A DNA stretch of 64,000 nt from Bacteroidetes bacterium GWF2_33_16 (lineage in GTDB: Bacteria > Bacteroidota > Bacteroidia > Bacteroidales > UBA12077): assembly GCA_001768565.1 (NCBI GenBank), contig MEOE01000018.1, forward strand, positions 1-64,000, written 5' to 3'. Within the stretch, counting starts at the first letter, position 1; each line of letters starts with the position of its first letter. The position numbers and the translations under genes were made by a program. Below, piece after piece: positions 44,586 to 52,716 of this stretch. A model generated the notes under the pieces. The model saw only the letters and a list, made by a program, of their open reading frames with translations, searched no databases and was not told the origin of the DNA.

Positions 44586-45362
44586 TTATTTTTTAATTTT
44601 TACATAAATATGTTTAATATGTGTTTTTTCTACTTCTCGTTCATCAATAATAAAATGCTTGTTTAATGATTTTATAAGTGGAGTTAATTTCGGGAAACCA
44701 TAATTTCGCGGATCGAAATCGGGTCTCTTTTTGATTATTAATGCTCCAAGTTCAGCAAGAAATGCCCATCCGGTTTCATCTGCGAGGTCTTCAACTGATG
44801 ATTTTAACAAATGTATAAATTTGCCATCGATCGAATCTATTTTTGATGTTAAGGTAGGTTTGGATGTTGTTTTTGTTGATTTCGTAACATCATCGGCAGC
44901 AATTATCTCAATATATATAAACTTATCGCATGCAACAATAAAAGGATTCGGTGTTTTCTTTTCGCCAATACCAATTACCAGCATTCCTGATTCGCGCAAT
45001 CGTACTGCTAAACGAGTAAAATCACTGTCGCTTGATACAAGGCAAAATCCATCAACTTTTTCGCTATGTAAAATATCCATTGCATCTATTATCATTGCCG
45101 AATCGGTAGCGTTTTTGCCTGTAGTATAGCTGTATTGTTGTATTGGAGTTATAGCATGCTCAAGTAAAGCTGGTTTCCACCCCGAAACAGTTGGCTTTGT
45201 CCAATCACCATATATTCTTTTAATAGTTGGAAGTCCTAGTTTTGCTATTTCATCTAACATTCCTTTAATATTTGAATAGGGAATATTATCGGCGTCGATC
45301 AGAACTGCCAGTTTTAAATCATTTCTTTCTCTCATAATTGAATTTTTTATAATAACTGACAT
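44586..45362 (-). CDS. NYN-domain protein with C-terminal LOTUS/OST-HTH domain (LabA/MARF1-like)
   Basis: 258 aa. The NYN domain (about 15-155) is a PIN-like nuclease fold with acidic residues in AVLIDADNIP, GKNATDSAMIIDAMDIL and CLVSSDSDFTRLAVRLRESG, suited to binding metal and cutting RNA. The C-terminal domain (about 180-250: FIHLLKSSVEDLADETGWAFLAELGALI and YGFPKLTPLIKSL) is the OST-HTH/LOTUS fold thought to bind RNA. A second ATG at 45335 (MRERNDLKLA) is an equally good start. Target RNA unknown. The bacterial members are widespread and mostly uncharacterised. Confidence 0.9.
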   Translation of the reverse strand: MSVIIKNSIMRERNDLKLAVLIDADNIPYSNIKGMLDEIAKLGLPTIKRIYGDWTKPTVSGWKPALLEHAITPIQQYSYTTGKNATDSAMIIDAMDILHSEKVDGFCLVSSDSDFTRLAVRLRESGMLVIGIGEKKTPNPFIVACDKFIYIEIIAADDVTKSTKTTSKPTLTSKIDSIDGKFIHLLKSSVEDLADETGWAFLAELGALIIKKRPDFDPRNYGFPKLTPLIKSLNKHFIIDEREVEKTHIKHIYVKIKK

Positions 45363-45636
45363 AAATAAAACAGTTATTTTACCGATTTTAGGTGTGTTAA
45401 CTTTGAATCCTAAAATTATTTTTTCAAGTTAGCTAATTCTGGTCAATTTTCAAATTGTTTGCCTGTTAATCGGTTCGCTATAGAACATTAAAAAATATGT
45501 TTTTCAAATCATGATAGCTCCTGATTTAACTAATGTGATTGTTGAGGTTAATAAAATTGAACAATACACTTTTTCTATTGCTAATTTATTAACTACCATA
45601 TTAAAAACTTTGTTGCATTGGGGAACAAAATATTCA
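45363..45636. other. Intergenic stretch without convincing gene
   Basis: 274 bp, AT-rich. A 62-codon plus-strand frame (45511-45699) exists but runs antisense into the next gene and has no recognisable domain; I see no promoter, terminator or repeat that I could support. Confidence 0.4.
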
Positions 45637-45975
45637 CTATTTATTAGATTCGATGCCATCTTTTATTTTTTTATAGAACAAGCCTATCATGCTGCTTAAA
45701 ATGAGAGTCATAATTACAATAGGAATAATACTTAAAGGGTCTTTTACTCCAATAATAAATAAATTTGGCAGTAAAACCAGAATTGCAATTAGCATTGATT
45801 TTAGTACTTCATTAGTATTTATTTCGGTTACAGAAACAAGAAAACCAATAATTATCCACATGCTAAATGCTGAAAGATTTGCATTCCAAGATAAATCCTG
45901 AATAATCATAGGGATTAAATCGATAAGTCCGGCAATAATTCCCAAGCCAATTCCAAACATAATTTTCTTTTGCAT
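45637..45975 (-). CDS. Small integral membrane protein
   Basis: 112 aa from the ATG giving MQKKIMFGIGLGI. Four predicted membrane helices: MFGIGLGIIAGLIDLIPMII, WIIIGFLVSV, LIAILVLLPNLFIIGV and IVIMTLILSSMIGLFY, ending in Lys/Glu. No family is recognised. An extended frame to 46059 would run through a palindrome and into the preceding gene, so the inner start is chosen. The palindrome at 45991-46027 lies just upstream. Confidence 0.6.
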   Translation of the reverse strand: MQKKIMFGIGLGIIAGLIDLIPMIIQDLSWNANLSAFSMWIIIGFLVSVTEINTNEVLKSMLIAILVLLPNLFIIGVKDPLSIIPIVIMTLILSSMIGLFYKKIKDGIESNK

Positions 45976-45990
45976 ATAATAATTATTTAG

Positions 45991-46027
45991 TATACCCTGC
46001 GAGGATTTTAAGCCTCTGCAGGGTATA
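45991..46027. repeat. GC-rich palindrome between two minus-strand genes
   Basis: TATACCCTGC-GAGG and CCTC-T-GCAGGGTATA form a 14-bp interrupted stem around the loop ATTTTAAG. There is no T tract on either strand that would make it a clear terminator. It resembles, in composition and form, the palindromes at 43264, 44081 and 52609. Confidence 0.75.
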
Positions 46028-46033
46028 CTGGGT

Positions 46034-47008
46034 TTATTCAAAGTATTCAAATGCATCAATTATATCGAGATATACTCCATCGAAACCAGCATCGAGAATC
46101 TTTTTCAAATATGATTCGTTGTTTCCATAAATTATTGATTGCCAATTCGTATCCCAATACAAAACTTTGTAATTACCTTCCCAATCGGGATTTTCTTTTT
46201 TAATCCACGATGGACTGCCAACTTTCCATTCGCTTTGCCAGTAATACCTGTAATCTTCGGCTTCGCCAATACTCATGTACGATATTACAAGTCGCTGTCC
46301 ACCATTTTGTTTGGATTTAAGTTGGGTTATTTCTGCTGATGTAAAAAGTGCATCATCAAAAAAGCAATCCATTATTAAAACATCATAGTTTGTAGATGCA
46401 ATGGCTGTAATAAATTCCTGTTTCGATACAAAATTCTCAGGATTCAATAAATAAAGAAAGTTTTTGGCTTCTGCCAGTGTTGTAATTATACTGCTGTTTA
46501 CATTGTATGGGTTAGCGGGGTATGTAGGAATAATATTTAATTCGCGTTCTGGTGCAGCGAAGCTGATATACCCTTTTGCATTATTTTGCGTGTATGAATC
46601 GTCCATTTTCGATTGCGTCCAGCAATAATCAGTGGTTAATACTTCTACATCATTATTTTCGCACACATCAAGAAATGAAATCATATAACTCCGATCAGAT
46701 GAAGGGGTAGCAACATCATCGTTATCGTATCCAAAAAACAGATCTTCGCGACCAACTCCGTCAATAGCTGTAAGATAGGCTAAGCAAGCATCTCCGAATT
46801 CTTCTCCATCCATGGTTGCAAGTTCTTGCCCGTTTTGTGGAATAATTACAAAATCGGGATTAATGGTTTTAGCATATGTACTTATGCCAATTACGAAGTT
46901 TCGCATTTCCTGCTTAAAATCTTTGTCGTAGGAATTATCATCTTCATTATCATCTGTACAAGAAAACAGGAAAATGAATAAAACTGAAAATAGAAATATT
47001 TTTTTCAT
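46034..47008 (-). CDS. Endo alpha-1,4-polygalactosaminidase-like lipoprotein (TM1410/GH114 type)
   Basis: 324 aa. The signal sequence IFLFSVLFIFLFSC (lipobox Cys about residue 17) is followed by a Glu/Asp-rich linker and a TIM-barrel with FVIIPQNGQELA, LTAIDGVGREDLFFGYDND, YDVLIMDCFFDDALF, LVISYMSIGEAEDYRYYW and GFDGVYLDIIDAFEYF. These are marks of the TM1410 hypothetical-related/GH114 family. It stands alone, so the polysaccharide it cuts is unknown. The start at 47014 is TTG; the ATG at 47008 is used. Confidence 0.85.
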   Translation of the reverse strand: MKKIFLFSVLFIFLFSCTDDNEDDNSYDKDFKQEMRNFVIGISTYAKTINPDFVIIPQNGQELATMDGEEFGDACLAYLTAIDGVGREDLFFGYDNDDVATPSSDRSYMISFLDVCENNDVEVLTTDYCWTQSKMDDSYTQNNAKGYISFAAPERELNIIPTYPANPYNVNSSIITTLAEAKNFLYLLNPENFVSKQEFITAIASTNYDVLIMDCFFDDALFTSAEITQLKSKQNGGQRLVISYMSIGEAEDYRYYWQSEWKVGSPSWIKKENPDWEGNYKVLYWDTNWQSIIYGNNESYLKKILDAGFDGVYLDIIDAFEYFE

Positions 47009-47069
47009 AATCAATTCTTATTTGGTAAGAAAGCAAGTTATGAAATTACAGAACTAATTTCCAGATTAT

Positions 47070-48032
47070 TTAAGCAAATTTTTGTGCTGTAAAGTACAGA
47101 ATAACAACTAAAACTATTAAAATAACAAACATATAAATTAATGATGCACCCAGTGTTTTAAAGAATGCACCAACTAATTTTCTATTATAAAAGCGACTTA
47201 TTCCAAACATTAAATAAATAGGAATACCCCATAAAATATATAAAAAATAACCAGAGATTTTATCAGGCAGCAGTAATGAGATAATTATAGCCAGCGATGA
47301 TAGTCCAAAAATAAATGAATGAAAGTTGATAGAGAAGATAAGGTGTTTTACATATAATAACCGCGATTTCCAAAGTATCATAGCAAGGATAAGAGCAAAC
47401 ACGGGCATCAGGAAAAACAACACATATGATAAATTTTTTAAAAAAGACGAAATAAATGACTCTTTGTTGTTAAGAATGTTCATTCCTCCCAGTACAGCTT
47501 TTTTTGTTCCCTCGGACGATGTTGAGTCATTTTTAATCTCTTCAGTAAATTTTTCCTTGTCAAATATATTATTCCCCATAATTGAATCAACTTGCATATT
47601 ATTTACTTTAAGAGAAAAGTCCTGCATGCTGGAATCAGATTTTGCCGGATTAATATCAGCACTATTCATGCTTTTAATACCCGCGTACTGGGCCAGGAAG
47701 AAGAAAATTATACTAAAAAACATATATAACCTCATTGGAGGTACGTATTTTTGTCTTCGCCCTTTAAAATACTCCTGACTTAAAAATCCGGGTTTCAGAA
47801 AAAAAGGTTTAATCGTATTTACAAGCCTGGTATCAAAATTTATTGAGCTGGCAAGTTCGCCAATAATTTCTTTAATCGGTTTATTAAAATCTTTGTTCGA
47901 TTGCCCACAGCTAGGACAAAACTTGCCAACTTCTGTTTGACCGCAATTGGGGCATATAATAAAATCATATGGACTAACTTCTTTATCTTTTGTTTCGTTA
48001 TTGATTTTAACAATTTGTTCGTTTTCTTCCAT
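47070..48032 (-). CDS. DUF3667 membrane protein with N-terminal zinc ribbon
   Basis: 320 aa. The zinc ribbon is ICPNCGQTEVGKFCPSCGQ (four Cys); then the DUF3667 core (KPIKEIIGELASSINFDTRLV, FFLKPGFLSQEYFKGRRQKYVPPMRLYMF), followed by five or so membrane helices (about 120-140, 200-225, 230-250, 260-278, 294-315). Function unknown; common in Bacteroidota. The ATG at 48032 (MEENEQIVKIN) is preferred to an upstream TTG. Confidence 0.87.
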   Translation of the reverse strand: MEENEQIVKINNETKDKEVSPYDFIICPNCGQTEVGKFCPSCGQSNKDFNKPIKEIIGELASSINFDTRLVNTIKPFFLKPGFLSQEYFKGRRQKYVPPMRLYMFFSIIFFFLAQYAGIKSMNSADINPAKSDSSMQDFSLKVNNMQVDSIMGNNIFDKEKFTEEIKNDSTSSEGTKKAVLGGMNILNNKESFISSFLKNLSYVLFFLMPVFALILAMILWKSRLLYVKHLIFSINFHSFIFGLSSLAIIISLLLPDKISGYFLYILWGIPIYLMFGISRFYNRKLVGAFFKTLGASLIYMFVILIVLVVILYFTAQKFA

Positions 48033-48074
48033 TGTGTTCAATTTTTAACAAATATATATAAAACAAAATGCGGA

Positions 48075-48110
48075 ATAAAAAACCTAAAGATTTTTTTAAA
48101 GATCTTTAGG
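48075..48110 (-). terminator. Terminator after the hypothetical lipoprotein gene
   Basis: On the minus strand a 9-bp stem CCTAAAGAT/ATCTTTAGG is followed by a T-rich tail. About 30 bp past the stop. Confidence 0.75.
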
Positions 48111-48137
48111 CTCATTTATTTTTTCTGGAAGGAGAAA

Positions 48138-48788
48138 TCATTTTTTTACAAATTTTTCTCCTTTGGTTCTATACTTCAGTATTTTTCTAATTTCTCTGCG
48201 TGCAGGATTTAAATAATATTTGGTTGATTTGCCAGATTCAGTGCTATCAGTGTATGATTCGACCGGAGTAATACCCTTGATTTTTTCAATATCTTCTTTT
48301 GTAAGAATATTGCCAAACTCAAGCGTGTCTTTAGTTCTTTTAATAAGTTCAACTTTCCAAAGGTCATTTGTATCTTTAAAATTCAAAAAGTAATAACCTT
48401 TATATTTACGTAGTAATTGGTTTTCAGATATTTTAAAAAGCACTTCTTCTCTGCTCGAATTAATTAATACTGAATCACCCATTACGCTCATGTTTATTAA
48501 CCAATTATCGGTAAAAACGAAAGAGGTATCTTTAATAATAGTATCGCCGGTTTCTTCTTTATAAGATTCAACAGACATATACATATTCTCAAATCGCTTT
48601 TTTACTATAGTTTCCGAATCAATTATTAACAATGAACTATCGACAATAGACATGTAGGTGCCGAAAAGATTTTTGGGAATAGATTCAATGTTTTTCTTGT
48701 TTTTAGGTTGAGGGGATTTGAAATAAATGTAAGGACCACAACCGATTAGAAAAACTAAAACTAAAAATACAAATGTCTTTCGATTCAT
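48138..48788 (-). CDS. Hypothetical lipoprotein
   Basis: 216 aa. Signal sequence TFVFLVLVFLIGC (Cys about residue 17) then a hydrophilic region with SIVDSSLLIIDSETIVKKRFENMYMSVE, DTSFVFTDNWLINMSVMGDSV and a Lys-rich end. No domain is recognised. It may be an envelope component; nothing adjacent indicates the role. It has its own terminator. Confidence 0.6.
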   Translation of the reverse strand: MNRKTFVFLVLVFLIGCGPYIYFKSPQPKNKKNIESIPKNLFGTYMSIVDSSLLIIDSETIVKKRFENMYMSVESYKEETGDTIIKDTSFVFTDNWLINMSVMGDSVLINSSREEVLFKISENQLLRKYKGYYFLNFKDTNDLWKVELIKRTKDTLEFGNILTKEDIEKIKGITPVESYTDSTESGKSTKYYLNPARREIRKILKYRTKGEKFVKK

Positions 48789-48866
48789 GATCTTGTTTTG
48801 TTTTTTGTTGAAAGGTACAAATTATCGAATAGTTTGTAAAGTTTTTTAGCAATTAACAGCTATTTG

Positions 48867-48903
48867 TAAAAAAAAAATAACCCTGACAATAAGGCCAGGG
48901 TTA
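48867..48903 (-). terminator. Terminator of pepD
   Basis: On the minus strand TAACCCTG/CAGGGTTA is an 8-bp stem with a 10-nt loop, followed by a long T run. Confidence 0.85.
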
Positions 48904-48926
48904 TATTTACTTGAATAAATTGAAAT

Positions 48927-50384
48927 TTATTTTTTCGGAATATTCTTTAATGTTTCGAGTAAGAAATCATAGAATTTCTGAACTGTATCGATTTTTACTT
49001 TTTCATCTGGAGAGTGTGGGAATCGAATGGTTGGTCCGAATGAAATCATATCGAAATTTGGATAAATATCACCAATAATACCGCATTCTAAACCAGCATG
49101 TATGGCTTTTACTTCAGGTACTTTTCCAAATTTGTTGTTATATACTTCTTTCATTGTTTTTAAAATTGGCGAATCAACATTTGGTTTCCATCCTGGGTAT
49201 GCACCTTGATGAATTACTTCAGCACCAGCTAATTCGAAGATACAACGAATCATATTTGCCAAATCTTCTTTTGCAGAATCTACCGAACTTCTTTGTAAGG
49301 AGTCAATCTGAATATATCCTTCATATTTTTTAACTATTGCAAGGTTGGTAGATGTTTCAGTTAATCCTGCCATTGCATCACTATTTCTGATAACACCATT
49401 TGGACAACCATAAATACCTTTTATTAGATTGTTTTGGGTTTTCTCATCAATTACTGATTCGGGCATTGTAGTTTCAGTATAATCAATAACCAGACCAGGT
49501 TCTGTAACCGATAATTCGGCTTTAATAACAGGTATTAATTCATCAATGAAGTTTTTAAACTCGCCTATCGAACTATTTGGAACAACAACAATGGCAAAGC
49601 CTTCGCGTGGAATAGCATTGCGTAAACTGCCTGATTGAATATCAGCTAAACGTATAGCTAATGTTTTGTTTACAGTATAAAGAATACGATTAAGGGTTTT
49701 ATTAGCATTACCACGGCCAAGACTAATATCCAAACCTGAGTGACCGCCTCTCATTCCTTTCACATCAATTCTAAATGCCTTAACATCGGCAGGTGTTTTT
49801 TCTGTTTTGTAATAGTATTTTATCACAGTGTCGACTCCACCAGCACAGCCGATATATAGCTCGCCCTCGTCTTCTGAATCGAGGTTAATCATGATGTCGC
49901 CATTTAAAATACCTGGTTTTAGGTTTTCGGCACCTGTCATTCCGGTTTCTTCATCAATAGTGAAAAGGGCCTCAATTGGTCCATGAACCAATGATTTGTC
50001 TTGTAAAACAGCCATAGTAGCAGCAACGCCAATGCCATTGTCAGCACCAAGGGTTGTGCTTTTTGCTTTTACCCACTCACCATCAACAACAGGTTGGATA
50101 GGATCTTTTTCGAAATCATGTTGTACATCGTTATTTTTTTGAGGTACCATATCCAAATGACCTTGAAGCACAACAGTCATTCTGTCTTCCATTCCCTTTG
50201 ATGCTGGTTTTTTAATTATCACATTACCAATTTCATCAACAATTGTCTCAAGTCCTAGATTCTCACCAAACTTTTTAACATATTCGATAACCTTCTGCTC
50301 GCTCTTCGATGGTCTAGGGATATCACATAAGTTTTGAAATATTTCCCAAACAGCTGTTGGTTTTAAATTACGTATTTCGCTCAT
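48927..50384 (-). CDS. pepD: Aminoacyl-histidine dipeptidase (PepD, M20 family)
   Basis: Zinc dipeptidase that hydrolyses Xaa-His and other dipeptides in the cytoplasm. Motifs: VLQGHLDMVPQ (first metal ligands), TTLGADNGIGVAATMAV (bridging Asp), LFTIDEETGMTGAENL (catalytic Glu pair), IKAIHAGLECGI and ISFGPTIRFPHSPDE at the end. 485 aa, normal for PepD. The start is well supported by a strong ribosome-binding site just upstream. Confidence 0.96.
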   Translation of the reverse strand: MSEIRNLKPTAVWEIFQNLCDIPRPSKSEQKVIEYVKKFGENLGLETIVDEIGNVIIKKPASKGMEDRMTVVLQGHLDMVPQKNNDVQHDFEKDPIQPVVDGEWVKAKSTTLGADNGIGVAATMAVLQDKSLVHGPIEALFTIDEETGMTGAENLKPGILNGDIMINLDSEDEGELYIGCAGGVDTVIKYYYKTEKTPADVKAFRIDVKGMRGGHSGLDISLGRGNANKTLNRILYTVNKTLAIRLADIQSGSLRNAIPREGFAIVVVPNSSIGEFKNFIDELIPVIKAELSVTEPGLVIDYTETTMPESVIDEKTQNNLIKGIYGCPNGVIRNSDAMAGLTETSTNLAIVKKYEGYIQIDSLQRSSVDSAKEDLANMIRCIFELAGAEVIHQGAYPGWKPNVDSPILKTMKEVYNNKFGKVPEVKAIHAGLECGIIGDIYPNFDMISFGPTIRFPHSPDEKVKIDTVQKFYDFLLETLKNIPKK

Positions 50385-50390
50385 TTTTTG

Positions 50391-50397
50391 TCCTCCT
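50391..50397 (-). promoter_or_regulatory. Strong Shine-Dalgarno (AGGAGGA) of pepD
   Basis: Minus-strand AGGAGGA, spacer about 6 nt to the ATG. It fixes the pepD start. Confidence 0.6.
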
Positions 50398-50665
50398 GGA
50401 ATTTTTATTTTGTTTTTATTACTAATATAGACCCGAATAAATAGATTTTGTTTAATCTTTAAAATTTAGGAATGTCAAATTTAGCAAAAAATGACCAATT
50501 TGTAAATTATAATTTAGTTGATTAATTGAATTTGTTCTAATTCATTAAATTTCTATTACTTCAATTAAACAAAGACTCCTTTATATTGTCAAATTGTTGG
50601 CTTATATTTAAAGTTTAGTAAAAGTTTTAATAAAGATTTTAAATCGTTTTTTAGAACAAAAGCTA

Positions 50666-50673
50666 TACTTTTG
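50666..50673 (+). promoter_or_regulatory. Bacteroidota-type -7 box (TACTTTTG) for the thioredoxin-fold gene
   Basis: TActTTTG about 28 bp before the ATG, with a T-rich stretch (TCGTTTTTTAG) in the -33 area. Confidence 0.45.
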
Positions 50674-50701
50674 CGTTAAACTTAAATATCTAACTAGTTA
50701 T

Positions 50702-51256
50702 ATGAATTTATTTAATAAGATGATAAAAAGAACTTTAACTACACTTACAGTGTTATTTATACTTACCTATACCGGGTTTGGTCAAGATGTAAAAGTAAAA
50801 TGGTATACTATTGAGGAAGCCATTGAGCTTAATAAGAAAAGCCAGAGAAAGATTTTTATTGACGTATATACAGATTGGTGCGGTTGGTGTAAAAAAATGG
50901 ATTCGGGTACTTTTAACGATCCTACTATTGCAAAAATTCTCAATACAGAGTTTTATGCAGTAAAGTTTAATGCCGAAAGCCGCGACACTATATATTTTGG
51001 AGGGAAACCCTTTATAAACGAAGGGCCTAATGGAAGAAACCCACATCAATTAGCTATTGCACTTTTACAAGGAAGAATGTCGTATCCATCGGTTGCTTAT
51101 TTAAATGAACAAAGCCAATTACTTACTACAGTTCCTGGTTATATGACACCTGAAAGTATAGAACCAATCCTAATGTTTTTTGCTGCTGATGCTTATAAGA
51201 ATCAGACATTCGAAGATTTTACAAAACAGTTTGTTTCGAATGTTAAATCTCAATAA
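50702..51256 (+). CDS. Periplasmic thioredoxin-fold protein with CGWC motif
   Basis: 184 aa. Signal peptide TLTTLTVLFILTYTGFGQ, then a thioredoxin fold with KIFIDVYTDWCGWCKKMDSGTF (active-site CGWC), an inserted loop (GKPFINEGPNGRNPHQLAIALLQG) and a cis-Pro region SYPSVAYLNEQ. This is the thioredoxin_7/DUF255-like group with an inserted loop. A second ATG at 50720 is possible. Expected to reduce or rearrange disulfides in the periplasm; partner unknown. Confidence 0.85.
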   Translation: MNLFNKMIKRTLTTLTVLFILTYTGFGQDVKVKWYTIEEAIELNKKSQRKIFIDVYTDWCGWCKKMDSGTFNDPTIAKILNTEFYAVKFNAESRDTIYFGGKPFINEGPNGRNPHQLAIALLQGRMSYPSVAYLNEQSQLLTTVPGYMTPESIEPILMFFAADAYKNQTFEDFTKQFVSNVKSQ

Positions 51257-51274
51257 AAAAAGTATATAAATAAA

Positions 51275-51308
51275 AAAATCCCGCATTAATCTGTAGGATT
51301 TTTTATTT
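51275..51308. terminator. Possible bidirectional terminator
   Basis: AAAATCC and GGATTTT pair across a 14-nt loop, with A and T runs on the outside, between the convergent thioredoxin-fold and DUF4831 genes. The stem is short. Confidence 0.4.
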
Positions 51309-51327
51309 TATGCACTTATAACAAACA

Positions 51328-52476
51328 CTAAAACTTTTTCTTCTCAGGATTAAACTCTATAAAATTTTCTTCATCCATAAGAAAGACAAGAGGTATAGTA
51401 GTAATAATTCCAAATTGCTCAACATTCAGTTTTCGTGAAGCAATTTTTTTCTTTCCATCAATTAATTTTATAACTGCCTGATCAGGAAACCTATAGTAAA
51501 GTTTGTTCTTGTAAATTGATTCTGCTTTATTCAGGTCGTTAATTATGAATGAAAGATTTTTAGTTTTATTTAGTTTCTCCATTTCAACTATAATAGGTCT
51601 TCCGCGCAAATCATTAGGTTGCAAAATTCCTTTGTCTTCACTAAATCTAAAAAGGATATAAGGTTGATTTATATCTGACTCAGCAGGAGTAAACTCAAAT
51701 ACTGTATTATAGGTAGATGTAAATTTCTTTCCAATAAATAACGACATATATTCATCTTCAAGATTGTCAAGCTTTTTAATTGCTACCTCTAGCGATTTAC
51801 CTTCTGGATAAAAATCGGCCATACCTGAAATTAACTCAAATCTTTTGGCGCGAATCATAAAAATAAAGCTTGATGCTTCTTCTGCTTTGTCTTCGAATGA
51901 CTTTTGAACATATTGTTTTTTAACCACCGGAACACGCGCAAACACAGAATCGCGCTGAACTCTTTTGTAGTAGGTTACATCCTCGTTACCAACATATTGT
52001 TTAACGCTAAGGTCGGTAAAAACAATATCATCTCCTGGATCAGTTTCTCCATAAAAATCGTTAGCTAGATTCTCAAATGATCTTGAATTTACAGGAAAAA
52101 TAAGTCCGTTTTTAATTAGTTTTAAAAAATCAAAATTAAACTTGCCCGAAGGTTCGAGAACATAATAATTATCAGGGTCAACCTCGTTGTACGAATCTAT
52201 TATGATATTTGTAATCTGCCATTGAGTTGATTCTTCTTCTGGTGCATTTTCGATACCCAGATATTTTGATGCATATTCAGCATAAGGACCCGGAATAATT
52301 TCGGTTCGAATAGCTTCAACAGTAAAACGCAAGGTTGTTTTTGGTAATGCATAAATAATCCCATTTTCTGAAAGATTATTTACCTGCTTTAATGGAGTAA
52401 CTTTTGTTTCTGATGTTGTTTTGCACGAAACTAAAATCACAAATAAGAGAAAAATGCCTAGTCTAATTATCTTCAT
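51328..52476 (-). CDS. DUF4831 family lipoprotein
   Basis: 382 aa. The signal sequence LGIFLLFVILVSC has the lipobox Cys at about residue 18. Family features are GIIYALPKTTLRFTVEAI, IPGPYAEYASKYLGIENAP, DFKL-like segments and FIFMIRAKRFELISGMADFYPEG, which are typical of DUF4831 proteins of Bacteroidota. Function unknown. It is separated from nnr by a dispersed-repeat-like element. Confidence 0.82.
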   Translation of the reverse strand: MKIIRLGIFLLFVILVSCKTTSETKVTPLKQVNNLSENGIIYALPKTTLRFTVEAIRTEIIPGPYAEYASKYLGIENAPEEESTQWQITNIIIDSYNEVDPDNYYVLEPSGKFNFDFLKLIKNGLIFPVNSRSFENLANDFYGETDPGDDIVFTDLSVKQYVGNEDVTYYKRVQRDSVFARVPVVKKQYVQKSFEDKAEEASSFIFMIRAKRFELISGMADFYPEGKSLEVAIKKLDNLEDEYMSLFIGKKFTSTYNTVFEFTPAESDINQPYILFRFSEDKGILQPNDLRGRPIIVEMEKLNKTKNLSFIINDLNKAESIYKNKLYYRFPDQAVIKLIDGKKKIASRKLNVEQFGIITTIPLVFLMDEENFIEFNPEKKKF

Positions 52477-52575
52477 ATTTTTATTATTTAATTATCCATC
52501 TTATGTAAATTTAAAATGAGGGTGTCCGAAAAGTCTAAAAAGACAAGAAATTGCTAATTAATATTCTTTGTGAGC

Positions 52576-52681
52576 CTTTGTGATTCAGGTTTTATATTTT
52601 ACCACAAACCTGCAAACCGGCAGGCTGGGTTACACAAAGGTTTCAATAGCTCCCGAAAGTTTTCGGGACGGGATCACAAAG
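52576..52681. repeat. Intergenic repeat-like element with nested palindromes
   Basis: Bounded by inverted CTTTGTGAT (52576-52584) and ATCACAAAG (52673-52681). Inside are CCTGC/GCAGG (52609-52624) and a perfect TCCCGAAA-GT-TTTCGGGA hairpin (52651-52668), and further CACAAA words. The block is GC-richer than its surroundings and has no coding sense. The form is that of a short non-autonomous repeat; only a genome-wide search can show it is dispersed. Confidence 0.6.
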
Positions 52682-52716
52682 AAACACTAAGGCTTCTTGG
52701 ACAACCTTGAAATTTT

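Larger units (their letters stand above)
50385..50701. other. Divergent intergenic region between pepD and a thioredoxin-fold gene
   Basis: 317 bp. It holds a strong Shine-Dalgarno (AGGAGGA, minus strand, 50391-50397) seven bases before the pepD start, unusual because Bacteroidota rarely use this motif, and a -7 box for the thioredoxin gene at 50666-50673. The rest is AT-rich with no gene or hairpin that I can support. Confidence 0.6.

Noticed and set aside
45511-45699. A 62-codon plus-strand reading frame
   Set aside because: No recognisable domain, no promoter, and its end is antisense to the small membrane protein gene.
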